DNA of 64,000 nt from positions 682,001 to 746,000 of the forward strand of contig CAMRHE010000077.1 of NCBI GenBank assembly GCA_947044405.1, in the 5' to 3' direction. Shown piece by piece: positions 33,345-45,378 of this stretch. The notes beneath the pieces are model-generated. The model searched no databases and was not told the origin of the DNA. It saw nothing but the letters and a program-made list of their open reading frames with translations. Source of the stretch: Leptodactylus fallax (Eukaryota; Chordata; Amphibia; Anura; Leptodactylidae). Every line of letters begins with the position of its first letter. The stretch's first letter is position 1. The position numbers and the translations under genes are program-made.

Positions 33345-36300
33345 ACGGCGTCCCTCTGACAGCGTTGGTGGACACTGGATCTCAGGTAACAACCCTGCGC
33401 AAGCAGGTGTTCCTTGAACATTGGGACTTAGGTGTGTTGAATAGAACACCTGACACATGGATAAATCTGTGTGCCAGCAATGGACAGCCCATACCACAGC
33501 AGGGTTATTGGGAACCCACTATCCAGATTGGGGACTTGAAACTGCTTAGACAGGGTGTAATTGTCACTGATGTAGAGGATGATAGGTTTGCAGTTGTAAT
33601 ATTAGGCATGAATGTTTTACGCCATTGCTTTGCAGAAGTGTTGGATGCCTTGCATGCCTCTCTCCTTACAGCTTCTCCCAGTGACCAGCAGACCATTCAG
33701 CGAGCCATTCGTGTACTCAATGCCCAGCACAAGTTCACCAACAAACAAGGTGAAATTGGTCGAGTCCGGATCCAAGATACCCGTCCAGTAACCCTACAGC
33801 CTGGAACAGAAACTATGGTGTGGTGCCGTGCCCGTCGGGGCATAGAAAATCAGGACTACGAGGCCTTGCTACAACCCATACAGGTAGATGGCCAACCACT
33901 TGTCATGGCTGCCCGCAGCCTTGTCACAGTTTCCAATGGACGTGTTCCTGTCCGCTTAGTCAACTTGGGCGATGCTCCCGTGAACCTCCACAAGTTCCAC
34001 TCTGTGGCCCTGCTACACCGGTTAGCACCAGAAGACATTCTCTCTGGTGATTCTACCGCCACACAGCGTTCCACCCAAGCTGCTGAGAACATTCAGAATG
34101 GAGCCACGAAGTCCTGGTGGGATGAATTGAACGTGGGAGACGCCAATACCCCTATAGAGCACATCAATGGGGTTCGCAATGTGGCCAAGCGTTACCAACA
34201 GGCATTCAGCAAACACCCATTGGACTTTGGTAAGACCACGACCATACAACATCGCATTCTGACTGGCGACCACCATCCAATCAAGGAGCGTCACCGTCCA
34301 ATACCACCAGCGATGTACCAACCGGTGAAAAAGTTGATCCAAGAGATGCGAGATGCTGATGTCATCCGGGAGAGTAACAGCCCCTGGGCAGCCCCGCTAG
34401 TCCTTGTCAAGAAGAAAGACGGAACCCTACGATTTTGTGTGGACTATCGTAAACTCAACAACGTCACGCACAAAGACGCATACCCATTGCCGCGGATTGA
34501 GGAATCTCTAACGGCTTTGGGATCAGCTACCTGTTTCTCGACCCTGGACTTAACCAGTGGATACTGGCAAGTCCCTATGGCGCCTGAAGATCGTGAAAAG
34601 ACTGCGTTTACGACCCCGATGGGACTCTTTGAATTTAATAGTATGCCATTTGGGCTATGTAATGCCCCAGCCACATTCCAACGGCTTATGGAGAGGTGCC
34701 TCGGCCATGAGAATTTCCAGAGTGTGCTACTGTACCTGGACGATGTTATTGTATTCTCCCGGACATACCAAGAACACCTTCGTCACCTGTCCGAGGTATT
34801 CAAGGTACTTATACAGCACGGCCTAAAGTTGAAGCCCTCCAAGTGCTACCTGTTGAAACCCCAAGTTCACTACCTTGGGCATGTCGTGAGCGCACAAGGC
34901 GTCCAACCTGATCCTGAAAAGATCACTGCAGTCCAGAACTGGCGAAGACCAACTACCATCAAAGAAGTCCGAAGCTTCCTTGGATTCGCAGGTTACTACC
35001 GGCGTTTCATACCACACTTCGCCCAAGTAGCCGAGCCTCTGAATGAGTTGGTGCGCGGTTGTCCCAGAGAAAACTACAACCGAAAGCTTCCGGTAGACTG
35101 GACAGCGCGTCAAGAGGAAGCCTTTCAAGCGCTTAAAGCACTTCTGACGCAACCACCAATTCTAGCCTATCCCGACTACAGTCAGCCATTCCGCTTGTAC
35201 ACAGATGCAAGTCACCAAGGTTTGGGTGCAGTGTTGTCCCAGGTTCAGGACAACAAAGAGCGAGTCATCGCCTACGCCAGCAGGAGTCTGAGAGGTGCGG
35301 AGAAGAACGACCAGAACTATAGTTCTTTCAAACTCGAACTTCTGGCGCTTGTCTGGGCCGTGACAGAGAAGTTTAAAGACTACCTGGCTGCCACACCCTT
35401 TACCGTGTACACAGATAACAATCCGTTGGCGCATCTGGACACTGCTCAACTGGGAGCCCTTGAACAACGGTGGGCCTCAAGACTCGCGAATTACAAGTTC
35501 TCTGTCAAGTATCGCAGTGGCAAGTCCAACGCTAACGCTGATGCACTCTCAAGGTTGCCTGTGGGAGAAGAACCACCCCGAGAAGACATCTGGGAAGAGG
35601 TGGAGATGCCACCATTCTACAACAAGTTTGCCCAACAGGTTGCTATTGGTGTTCCTTTAGAAGGAGAATCTCTGACGAAAACAGCTGCCGAATCCCTCCA
35701 GGAGCCATCTCTGTGGAAAACGTTCCAAGAAGAGAGCAGAGTTTTAGGAGAATTGTCAGATTTCCTGCTTACAGGAAGAATACCAACCCGTGTAAAGAGA
35801 GATCTTCATGACGTGGAATTAAAACGCCTTTGGCGACAGAGGAAGCGCCTGTTTGTCCAACGAGGCCTTCTACATAGAAACACTCTTGATCCTGTCACAG
35901 GTGAAAGGCTTCATCAGATCCTCGTACCAAGAAGAGACGCACAGATGATACTTGAGGCGTATCATGACAGATCCGGTCACTTCGGGGTACAAAAGACCGA
36001 AGCTACCATCCGTCGTCGCTTCTATTGGGTTGGGATGAGGAGTGACATTGAGAGTTGGTGCCGAGAGTGTCCCGCCTGTAGTATCACCAAGGAAGGTCGA
36101 AGAGATCAGAAGGCCCCTCTACATCCAATTAAGACTCAAAAGCCGTGTGAAATTGTTGCTCTGGACCATGTGAAGTTGGGTCCCACACGTTCCGGCTACA
36201 GCTACGCTCTGGCGATGGTGGATCATTACTCCAAGTTCCTTGTCATCGTGCCTGTCAGAGATCTTACAGCAAGAACTACGGCTGAGACCTTCTACGCAGA

Positions 36301-37279
36301 GTTTGTCCGCCATTACGGTTGTCCTGAGCATATCCTCACCGACCGTGGATCGGCGTTTGAATCCCAATTGTTCCGTGAGCTGTGTCAGTTCCAAGACTGC
36401 AAGAAGTTGCGAACCACAGCGTATCACCCTCAAGGGAATGGTATGTGCGAGAAGGCAAATCAAGTGATCATCGGCATGCTAAGAACAGCCGCAGTTACAC
36501 CTGGTGTTGAGTGGCCTGAGCGTATCAAGGACTTGGCCTATATTTACAACAACACACCCCAAACATCTACGGGATACGCACCATTTTATCTAATGTTTGG
36601 AAGACAAGGTCAACTTCCTTCAGACTTAACCCTTGGTGTGAAGGTCCCTGACACCATCAATCCACTACCCATAACAGACTGGGTTGTTGAACACCGCCGA
36701 CGTATGGAGGAAGCTAAAGAGATAGTTGAAACGCGCATGGATGAGGTTCGTAGGAGACAACAGGAGGATTACAACCATCGCGCCCATGCAGCGCCCCTGA
36801 AAGTTGGCGACCGTGTATGGTTAAGGAATAACCATCGGAATGGGAAATTGGATCCATTCTGGGAGAAAGAACCATACAGTGTCATCTCCATACCATATCC
36901 TGAATCCGACGTGTATGAGATCTCTAAACCTGGGAGACAGCCCCAAGTAGTACACCGAAACCGTCTGAAGCTGTGCCTTAAAGAAGGACTACCCACAGAG
37001 GTGCCCCCAGCTGAGACAACGAGTACAGAGATCTTGTCACCTTCTGAAGCGAAAGAGAGACCCCCAACGTTAACTGAGCTTATGTGGGCGCCTAAACTAC
37101 TACCATTTAGCTGTTATCCACCAATTGCTCTAGTGCAAGAGAACCCTTCGACAGATGATTTAATTGATTTCAGTGACTCTGTTCCTGATTCAAATCTCGT
37201 TCCACTTAGGCGTTCTGAGCGTACCACAAAAGGCATACCTCCAACACGCTATAGTGATGCCATTGCTGTCCTTGGGTAA
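33212..37279 (+). CDS. Ty3/gypsy pol polyprotein (PR-RT-RH-IN)
   Basis: The frame is open for 1355 codons from 33212 and has no ATG at its start; it overlaps the end of gag in the -1 frame, fitting expression by ribosomal frameshifting (no slippery site identified). Counting from 33212: protease D-T-G at 54-56, reverse transcriptase Y-L-D-D at 508-511, RNase H Asp 665 (Y-T-D-A-S), an integrase H-H-C-C zinc region (H-x4-H...C-x2-C) and integrase D985, D1044, E1080 with 35 residues between the last two (DD35E). All catalytic residues noted are present. It ends at TAA 37277-37279. Confidence 0.95.
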   Translation: MFSVKRATPEAAGRPSGGKKKGPGESSVPLSRFVSACPHITIRVNGVPLTALVDTGSQVTTLRKQVFLEHWDLGVLNRTPDTWINLCASNGQPIPQQGYWEPTIQIGDLKLLRQGVIVTDVEDDRFAVVILGMNVLRHCFAEVLDALHASLLTASPSDQQTIQRAIRVLNAQHKFTNKQGEIGRVRIQDTRPVTLQPGTETMVWCRARRGIENQDYEALLQPIQVDGQPLVMAARSLVTVSNGRVPVRLVNLGDAPVNLHKFHSVALLHRLAPEDILSGDSTATQRSTQAAENIQNGATKSWWDELNVGDANTPIEHINGVRNVAKRYQQAFSKHPLDFGKTTTIQHRILTGDHHPIKERHRPIPPAMYQPVKKLIQEMRDADVIRESNSPWAAPLVLVKKKDGTLRFCVDYRKLNNVTHKDAYPLPRIEESLTALGSATCFSTLDLTSGYWQVPMAPEDREKTAFTTPMGLFEFNSMPFGLCNAPATFQRLMERCLGHENFQSVLLYLDDVIVFSRTYQEHLRHLSEVFKVLIQHGLKLKPSKCYLLKPQVHYLGHVVSAQGVQPDPEKITAVQNWRRPTTIKEVRSFLGFAGYYRRFIPHFAQVAEPLNELVRGCPRENYNRKLPVDWTARQEEAFQALKALLTQPPILAYPDYSQPFRLYTDASHQGLGAVLSQVQDNKERVIAYASRSLRGAEKNDQNYSSFKLELLALVWAVTEKFKDYLAATPFTVYTDNNPLAHLDTAQLGALEQRWASRLANYKFSVKYRSGKSNANADALSRLPVGEEPPREDIWEEVEMPPFYNKFAQQVAIGVPLEGESLTKTAAESLQEPSLWKTFQEESRVLGELSDFLLTGRIPTRVKRDLHDVELKRLWRQRKRLFVQRGLLHRNTLDPVTGERLHQILVPRRDAQMILEAYHDRSGHFGVQKTEATIRRRFYWVGMRSDIESWCRECPACSITKEGRRDQKAPLHPIKTQKPCEIVALDHVKLGPTRSGYSYALAMVDHYSKFLVIVPVRDLTARTTAETFYAEFVRHYGCPEHILTDRGSAFESQLFRELCQFQDCKKLRTTAYHPQGNGMCEKANQVIIGMLRTAAVTPGVEWPERIKDLAYIYNNTPQTSTGYAPFYLMFGRQGQLPSDLTLGVKVPDTINPLPITDWVVEHRRRMEEAKEIVETRMDEVRRRQQEDYNHRAHAAPLKVGDRVWLRNNHRNGKLDPFWEKEPYSVISIPYPESDVYEISKPGRQPQVVHRNRLKLCLKEGLPTEVPPAETTSTEILSPSEAKERPPTLTELMWAPKLLPFSCYPPIALVQENPSTDDLIDFSDSVPDSNLVPLRRSERTTKGIPPTRYSDAIAVLG

Positions 37280-37846
37280 AAGAGGTTAACTGTCTCTGCT
37301 TCTGTACATATGTTATTCCTGCTCTGATTACATTAATGTTTTTCCTGTGTGTATATACAGTATATATATAATATCTTGCCATGTAATATAGTATTTACAT
37401 TTATATGCAACAATCCAAGCCATAGTGCCTGGCTCACCGAGCCAAGGAAGTTCTGTTACCCCATTGCGGTATGGACATTGGTGCTAGAGTGCCTACTCTT
37501 CCTTACAGAAAGGACTGTTTATTGTTTCTCAGAGAGACTCTCATGATAATGGACACTCACAAAATTTGTGCCAGAGAGCCTCTGGACCCATTTGCACTAC
37601 TGTTGTTTCTATATGGACTGTCTGATGGTACCGCCAAAAGGTTCCATAAGTCTGAGTTTAATTATCTCTCCGTTACCCTTCAGACTTCTCATGGACATTC
37701 CAGGACTATGCCGGGAGGTCTTACCGCAAGTTTCTAGGTATTATATTTTTCTAAACTGTTAGTGACATTTGCACTTTATTCGTATTTATTAACGTTATGT
37801 TACATTTCTCACCTTCACCCCAGCCCGTCGCCGAGGTCGGCTCAGT
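37280..37846 (+). other. Region between pol and 3' LTR
   Basis: About 570 bp with no long frame and no recognisable envelope. Presumably untranslated retrotransposon sequence. Confidence 0.6.
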
Positions 37847-37860
37847 GAAAGAGGGGGGAG
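37847..37860 (+). promoter_or_regulatory. Polypurine tract
   Basis: GAAAGAGGGGGGAG directly before TA and the 3' LTR, the plus-strand primer site of LTR elements. Confidence 0.85.
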
Positions 37861-37862
37861 TA

Positions 37863-38984
37863 TGTGGCATCCCAGAGCTGGCTATGGCTGGGCTGAGGGT
37901 GATCTCTGTGCATTGTGTTATTTCCTGTTGCTTCATAGCCTGTGTGACATAGCAGGGGGTCCTGAGTCTCACACAACACAGCGCCACCTAGTGAGCCTCA
38001 CACCTGCATTACACCTCCCATAGGATTGAATAGTAACCAAATGTCCAATGGGAGGACATCGCCTGGGAAAAGGGGAGGAGTCAGCTGATCACTGGGTCCC
38101 CATGGTAACACCCCTGCAGGAAGGTCCTGCGTGTGAGGAGTGAGAAGTGTGGAGTGTTAGGAGGAGGAGGTGAGGAGATAAGTGTGGTGTCCTGTGAAGA
38201 AAGCAGTGAGTTTAGTGCAGGAATCTCAAGTCCTAGACAGGCCCAGGAAGGTTGGAGAGCTGACATACTCCAGCTATTCAGAAGATCCTGTCCCCTGTCT
38301 GCCTAGCCATCGCCCTGAAGGAAGTCAAGCATCATTATCTTGTCAGCATGAGACTGTGGAGAGAACATTCTGGAACACGTGCTCCATAGCAAGTATCACA
38401 GGATCCAGGGGCCAAGGCCAGACCTGTGGAATATCCTGCCACCCTGACTATTGTACCCCGAAACTCTGAGCTATCAGGACCACATAACGTGAGTGGGGAA
38501 TATTATGTACTAGTATCATGGTGGGCATCCTCCTATGAGCCAAATAGGAACCCAGATGCACCTTAGGGCTGTAACACTGAAGTATAAGGGGCTAGGAACA
38601 CCTTTCATCAAGTCTACCCTGCACCCCAGGACTTTGCTGTGTCACCAGGCGTACCCCGTTGTTTTGTATTGAAGAAACTGTTTAAGCATTTGTGCCTCCA
38701 CACCCATGGAAGTAAAAGTTCAACTTTACAACCGTTTCTGTGTCTGACTCTGCACCGACAACATCAGGGCGCCCCAAACACCACCAGTCGGCACAGTATA
38801 GGGGAAGCGCCCCGGGGGAACAATCACCACCAACATTTGTGCAGCCCCCTCATCACCGGTACCAGTGGTGGTAACGTGGGACAGCACCAGCGCTGCGCCC
38901 TCGTGCCCAGAGACCGTGACAAGTCTGCGCTGTTTGCACCCCCGCAATCCCAACTGCAGCGTTACCTTCCATCTGGTCACCGCA
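37863..38984 (+). repeat. 3' LTR of Ty3/gypsy element
   Basis: 1122 bp, same ends as the 5' LTR. The one-base length difference is a longer C run near 38939-38943. Confidence 0.95.
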
Positions 38985-40065
38985 CACATTATGTCGCCTT
39001 GCCACTCTGTGTCATCCTCCTGTTGCTGCCAACTCCACATTATGTCGCCATGCCACTCTGCGGCCTACTCATGCTGCTGCCACCGGGTCACTGTATGGCC
39101 TCCTCATGCTGCTGCCACTGGGTCACTGTATGGCCTCCTCATTCTGCTGCCACTGGGTCACTGTATGTCCTCCTCATGTTGCTGCCGACTCCACATTATG
39201 TAGCCTTGCCACTCTGTGTCACCTCATACTGCTGCCAACTCCACATTATGTCGCCATGCCACTCTGTGGCCTACTCATGCTGCTGCCATCTCCACATTAT
39301 GTCGCCTTGCCACCTTGCCACTCTCTGGCCTCCTCATGCTGCTGCAACCTCCACATTATGTCGCCATGCCACTCTGTGGCCTCCTCATGTTGCTGCCAAC
39401 TTCACATTATGTCGCCTTGCCACTCTGTGGCCTCTTCATGCTGTTACCACTGGGTCACTCTATAGCCTCCTCATGCTGCTGCCACCGGGTCACTCTATGG
39501 CCTCCTCATGCTGCTGCCAACTCCACATTATGTCGCCTTGCCACTCTGTGTCATCCTCCTGTTGCTGCCAACTCCACATTATGTTGCCATGCCACTCTGC
39601 GGCCTACTTATGCTGCTGCCACTGGGTCACTGTATGTCCTCCTCATGCTGCTGCCACTGGGTCACTGTATGTCCTCCTCATGTTGCTGCCACTGGGTCAC
39701 TGTATGGCCTCCTAATGCTGCTTCCACTGGGTCACTGTATGTCCTCCTCATGCTGCTGCCACTGGGTCACTGCTGCCAACTCCACATTATGTCGCCTTGC
39801 CATTCGGTGTCCTCCTCATGCTGCTGCCAACTCCACATTATGTGGCCTTGCCACTCTGTGTCCTCCTCATGCTGCTGCCACCTTCACATCATGTCGCCTT
39901 GCCTCTCTGTGGCCTCCTCATGCTGCTGCCGCCTCCACGTTATGTTGCCATGCACTCTGTGGCCTCCTCATGCTGCTGCCAACTCCACATTATGTCGCCT
40001 TGCCTTTCTGTGGCCTCCTCATGCTGCTGCTACCTCCACATTATGTCACCTTGCCACTCTGTAGA
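38985..40065. repeat. Minisatellite in the hAT tail
   Basis: Tandem variable units combine CCACATTATGTCGCC, TTGCCACTCTGTGGCC, TCCTCATGCTGCTGCC and ACTGGGTCACTGTATG in changing order. The same units begin at about 30270 before the Ty3 insertion. Long open frames here (up to 358 codons) are by-products of a repeat length divisible by three, not genes. Confidence 0.85.
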
Positions 40066-40400
40066 CATCTATGTGGAAGCAGCAGACGATGGTGTAAAAG
40101 GAGTGCGCTCTTTCACGCTACAGTAGGATCTTGGGCCTCTGCACGGTTCTTTATACCTGGCACTAACATGGGCCTGTAAGGCTGAGTTCACACTTGAGTT
40201 AGTTGGTCAGTTTTGGCTCTGTAACTGGCCAAATAAGTGAAGTGTGCAGTGGTTCTAAGAGCAACGCCTGTCATGTGCGTGTCATACTGACACACAGTAT
40301 TGTTTCACTACCACAGCAGGCTCCCTATGCATGTTACTGTAAGGCACAGTGTTCTACACCACTATACAGGCTCTCTGAAGCCAGGAAATAGCTGTTTAAC
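40066..40400 (+). mobile_element. Right part of hAT element
   Basis: Matches 9881-10200 almost throughout (GCAGCAGACGATGGTGTAAA, CCAGGAAATAGCTGTTT) and then diverges before the terminal sequence, so the right terminus is missing or replaced. Together with 29819-30369 this is an interrupted hAT copy. Confidence 0.7.
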
Positions 40401-40481
40401 TGCTGATTCACACACTTGTGTTATAAAATATATATATCTGCAGTGAGCTCTCAAACGGCCCGATTGCTACAGTAATGAACT

Positions 40482-40987
40482 CATAGCTCCCAACCATCCC
40501 GCATCTGGCGGGACAGTCCCGATTTCACACTTCTGTCCCGCGGTCCCGCATAGCTTACAGTTTGTCCCGCTATGCCCCTGAAGTGTTTTGTTGTTAACAA
40601 ACTTTATTAGGGGAGAGCAAAGGCTAAATGGTAGATGCTAAATCCTAGTGGGTTAAAGGACCTTTGATGACGTCATGAACATGTGATCAGACTTGTGTGG
40701 GCAGAGCTATTCTGGATACTGCGGGACAGACTGTGATGTTACATAGAAAGCTGCTGGGAATGAGAGTGATCGAAGAGATAGCATGTGTGAGCAAGAGGGA
40801 GGAACTGGGGGCAGATGTAGGGGGCAATTAAACTGGGGGCAGATGAATGGGCAATTAAAATAGATGGAAAAATAGATGAGAATGGGTGGAGTCCACATAA
40901 AAGTGGGTGGAGCTAAATTTGCCACAGCGTGCATAGCACGCCGCATATTTTGTCCCTCTTTCTGTCCTTTGAAAGTTGGGAGGTATG
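40482..40987. mobile_element. MITE with CATACCTCCCAAC-type ends
   Basis: Ends CATAGCTCCCAAC and GTTGGGAGGTATG are inverted repeats with one mismatch. ATGAACT flanks both sides (40475-40481 and 40988-40994). No coding sequence. The 7-bp match may be the remains of an 8-bp hAT duplication. Confidence 0.75.
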
Positions 40988-40994
40988 ATGAACT

Positions 40995-43385
40995 GACATA
41001 ACGCTATCAGTTAGTGATCATGCCGTTCGGGAGCTCACTGCATCATAACTGACTGTCTCCTTTGACACCTATGCACACGGCCCAGTTCAGTCCGGGAAAT
41101 ACAACCCACATGTGGACTATTTTTCACAGAGGGGACTCAATCATGTAAAAAGGGCCTTTAGACTAGACTTGCACAGTCTTAAAATCCCCCAAATTTATTA
41201 TAGTAACTGATGCAGAGTAATAAATCTGGCGTATCATTACTTTATCTAATCTATGTCTATAACATTTATTGATCAGATAAATCCTTGCACTAAAATTTTT
41301 CCACCCAAACCTTTAGACCAGCTTAGTTGGTCAAAATTGAGGCACACTTTTGCATCAGAACTGAGAATTTCAGCTTTATAAATTTGCGTAAGGCTAAGGT
41401 CCCAGGTAGCGGGTTGCAGCCAAAAAGCGCTGCGGGAAAAAACATGGTGGCAATGCATTGCAGTTTATCCTGAAGTGCTTTTCACAGGAAGTTCACAGAG
41501 GTTTTGTAACGTCTCTGCCTGTTCGTGTCTCTGCGCCACCCTCTGATCACACACTGCGGCAGCAGGAGGTGTGTTCAGCTTGATTCTTTGCTTAAGGTTC
41601 TTGTTGCTCAGTCTGAACACTGTCCTAGTACTACTACTATGTAATTGAATTTCAGCCACACCCGTCTCCTGCACCTTGTTTCTTTCTGCTCCTCAAATAG
41701 TTAATTTTAACCTTGCCTGTGTGATTGACAGCCTGTCTACCAATCAAGTCTGGGGTAGCTCCTGGACTTCCTATAAACAGGTCATCAGCTCACACATGGT
41801 CGCTGGCTATTGTACTCAGTCCTGTGACGACTTGTCCTTGCTAGCTTCCTACTTGCTCTGCTGTGTTATTCTGACCTCTGACCTTTGGCACCCTTGACTA
41901 CGCCTTTGGATTTCAATTTGGTACTGCTTTGTCTCTCTGGTTTTGACCCTTGGCTTGATGACTCCTCTTCTGTGTTGTTTTGTCTTGTCCTGTTCTGTGT
42001 TGTCACTTATTCAGAGTAGAGATAGGCGCCAAGTTGTTTCTGTCATTAGGACAGTGAGACAAGTAGGCAGGGTTAGGGGCTGGGTCGAGTTTAGGACTCA
42101 CTGTCTCTGTCATTTCCCTCCTCCCAGGTTTCTGCAGCAGCACTGGGGCATTGCTCAACTAGCAATCCCCTTACAGGTTTCCTCTGCGGACTTCCTGCTT
42201 CCATTATACCTATAGTGAAACTGCTGACGTTTCAGTAGGTGTAATTAACATGCTGCGATTTCCAAAACCTCAACGTTTTTGGAAATCACAGCGTATCTGC
42301 TGCGCGTATTTTTCCGTAATGTGAGGATGGGATTCACTAGAATCCCTTCCACTTTGCAGGGACTCCAAAATGCCATTTTTTTTTTCTACGGCGTCTCCGA
42401 CATGGCCAAACTGCGGCGTTTACACCACGTGTGGCCCCCGACCTAAAAGATCTAGCAGATCTGGACACAGACACATTCTAGGCTGGAAACAGAAAAAATC
42501 TCGGATGTAAGAAAATGTCACTCTTTTTGGATTATCTCATCAATAAATGTGTCTAAAATGAGATGCCAACCAATTCATGCAAACAAAGTGTCAGAGCCAC
42601 ATTTACTATGTATCTTGTATGTTATGTTGATACATGAATTGATCATTTAGATTTTCTTTTTGTGCTGTGTTTTAGTTGTTGATGTAATGACATATCTGTG
42701 TTGCACTTTTTGTATACACAGCACTTCTGTATTCTACCTTATTATTGCTCTTCCACCTTTTTCTTTAAAGTGATTCTATCATTAAAAAATCGATTTTTAA
42801 CTAAAAGCACGTCGGAATAGCCTTCAGGCTGTTCTTCTCCTACCTTTTATTTTTCATGTCCGCGCCACTGTTTTTGAGTTTTGTCTTCTTTCTTCGTTAT
42901 GCAAGTTGGTCTTCAGAAAGCACAAGGAGTGTTCGGCGTTCCCCCTGTGCTCAAAGCACAGGCTCGTCATAAGTTCCAGCTCCGCCTCACTCTCCTGCTC
43001 CTGATGCGTCTCCTCCTCTTCTTATACGAGACCACCACAAAATGGCGATGGAACATGCGCAGTCGGCTATTCCATCGGCCATTTTGCTGTGCTGTGCACC
43101 ATAAATTTTGGTGCAAAAATAGACAGAAAAGTTTCAGACTTCTATTGATAAATATGCCCCAATGTTAGGATAATTGGCATGACTAGGAAGAAAATAAGTG
43201 GCAATATGGTGGCTTTCAATGAAAATGAATAGATTTTTTTCATGTACTTTCTCAATAGTATTATAGGAAGGGCCCACAGTCTGGTAGTAACATAGTGGAG
43301 ACACATCCAGTGCTAACGCCATTTGTATATGTTCTTACCTGCTATATTTATGAATACCCTATGAAGAATAAATCACAATTTTTTT
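40995..43385. other. Intergenic, no gene recognised
   Basis: The stretch 41500-42230 is C/T-rich and has the look of a retroelement leader or LTR-derived repeat, but no ends, domains or exons could be supported. Confidence 0.4.
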
Positions 43386-43389
43386 AAGG

Positions 43390-43404
43390 ATAAATATATA
43401 TACA

Positions 43405-43445
<41 letters not shown>
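43390..43445. repeat. (TA)n microsatellite hosting a Tc1 insertion
   Basis: Alternating TA on the left of the Tc1 element and again at 45098-45131 on the right. Confidence 0.85.
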
Positions 43446-43448
<3 letters not shown>

Positions 43449-45096
43449 TCATATGAAAAAGTTTGGGCACCCCCTATTAATCTTAATCATTTTTAGTTCT
43501 AAATATTTGGGTGTTTGCAACAGCCATTTCAATTTGATATATCTAATAACTGATGGACACAGTAATATTTCAGGATTGAAATGAGGTTTATTGTACTAAC
43601 AGAAAATGTGCAATATGCATTAAACCAAAATTTGACCGGTGCAAAAGTATGGGCACCTCAACAGAAAAGTGACATTAATATTTAGTAGATCCTCCTTTTG
43701 CAAAAATAACAGCCTCTAGTCGCTTCCTGTAGCTTTTAATCAGTTCCTGGATCCTGGATGAAGGTATTTTTGACCATTCCTCTTTACAAAACAATTCCAG
43801 TTCAGTTAAGTTTGATGGTCGCCGAGCATGGACAGCCCGCTTCAAATTATCCCACAGATGTTCAATGATATTCAGGTCTGGGGACTGGGATGGCCATTCC
43901 AGAACATTGTAATTGTTCCTCTGCATGAATGCCTGAGTAGATTTGGAGCTGTGTTTTGGATCATTGTCTTGCTGAAATATCCATCCCCGGCGTAACTTCA
44001 AATTCGTCACTGATTCTTGTACATTATTCTCAAGAATCTGCTGATACTGAGTTGAATCCATGCGACCCTCAACTTTAACAAGATTCCCGGTGCCGGCATT
44101 GGCCACACAGCCCCAAAGCATGATGGAACCTCCACCAAATTTTACAGTGGGTAGCAAGTGTTTTTCTTGGAATGCTGTGTTTTTTTGACGCCATGCATAA
44201 CGCCTTTTTGTATGACCAAACAACTCAATCTTTGTTTCATCAGTCCACAGGACCTTCTTCCAAAATGAAGCTGGCTTGTCCAAATGTGCTTTTGCATACC
44301 TCAGGCGACTCTGTTTGTGGCGTGCTTACAGAAACGGCTTCTTTCGCATCACTCTCCCATACAGCTTCTCCTTGTGCAAAGTGTACTGTATTGTTGACCG
44401 ATGCTCAGTGACACCATCTGCAGCAAGATGATGCTGCAGCTCTTTGGAGGTGGTCTGTGGATTGTCCTTGACTGTTCTCACCATTCTTCTTCTCTGCCTT
44501 TCTGATATTTTTCTTGGCCTGCCACTTCTGGGCTTAACAAGAACTGTCCCTGTGGTCTTCCATTTCCTTACTATGTTCCTCACAGTGGAAACTTGACAGG
44601 TTAAATCTCTGAGACAACTTTTTGTATCCTTCCCCTGAACAACTATGTTGAACAATCTTTGTTTTCAGATCATTTGAGAGCTGTTTTGAGGAGCCCATGA
44701 TGCCACTCTTCAGAGGAGATTCAAATAGGAGAACAACTTGCAATTGGCCACCTTAAATACCTTTTCTCATGATTGGATACACCTGGCTATGAAGTTCAAA
44801 GCTCAGTGAGGTTACAAAACCAATTTTGTGCTTAAGTAAGTCAGTAAAAAGTAGTTAGGAGTATTCAAATCAATAAAATGATAAGGGTACCCAAATTTTT
44901 GCACCGGTCAAATTTTGGTTTAATGCATATTGCACATTTTCTGTTAGTACAATAAACCGCATTTCAATCCTGAAATATTACTGTGTCCATCAGTTATTAG
45001 ATATATCAAATTGAAATGGCTGTTGCAAACACCCAAATATTTAGAACTAAAAATGATTAAGATTAATAGGGGTGCCCAAACTTTTTCATATGACTG
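43446..45096 (-). mobile_element. Tc1/mariner element, family shared with 51936-53517
   Basis: Ends CAGTCATATGAAAAAGTTTG and its inverse CTTTTTCATATGACTG, with terminal inverted repeats of about 200 bp. It is inserted in TA repeats upstream of gene C, transposase antisense to the gene. The transposase is broken. Confidence 0.92.
43675..44698 (-). pseudogene. Tc1 transposase, two lesions
   Basis: The ATG at 44698-44696 is followed by M-G-S-S-K-Q-L-S. An extra base near 44597 shifts the frame, compared with the second copy (CTGTCAAGTTTCC versus CTGTCAGTTTCC). The next frame contains S-G-R-P-R-K and ends at TAA near 44327. The C-terminal frame 44283-43675 holds W-T-D-E-T-K, Q-Q-D-N-D-P-K-H and N-I-I-E-H-L-W. 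Confidence 0.88.
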
Positions 45097-45131
<35 letters not shown>

Positions 45132-45134
<3 letters not shown>

Positions 45135-45378
45135 GCTGAACTCCACCAGTGAATAGCTCCACCAGTCTCTACATCCTGTTTAGTGTTACAGAGCACTTCT
45201 TACTATTTCTACTTCTACAATTACCAAAAAATTTACGGCTGTCAGAAGGTTTGGAAAAAAAAACATTGTAGTAAGGGGTTAATGATAAATGTGACTTGAT
45301 TTTTGAATAGATAACCTCCTAGCCTTATCTTATATTCTGAGAGAGCTATACGGAACAAAAAAAATACTGAGCTAGGAA
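45132..45378. other. Distal 5' flank of gene C
   Basis: No transposon ends recognised between the TA tract and the conserved promoter block. Confidence 0.4.

Larger units (their letters stand above)
30370..38984 (+). mobile_element. Ty3/gypsy LTR retrotransposon, nearly complete and young
   Basis: The 8.6-kb element has two near-identical LTRs, a primer-binding-like site, gag, a 1355-codon pol frame and a polypurine tract. Domain order protease, reverse transcriptase, RNase H, integrase is that of Ty3/gypsy (Metaviridae). No env-like frame was seen between pol and the 3' LTR. It is flanked by CACA. Gag has a frame break, so this copy is probably not autonomous. Confidence 0.93.

Noticed and set aside
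37280..37846. Possible envelope gene in the Ty3 element
   Set aside because: Only frames below 90 codons, without signal peptide or membrane segment convincing enough.
38639..40179. Overlapping open frames of 223-358 codons
   Set aside because: They translate the minisatellite in several frames with the same periodic residues and cross the LTR boundary; no gene.
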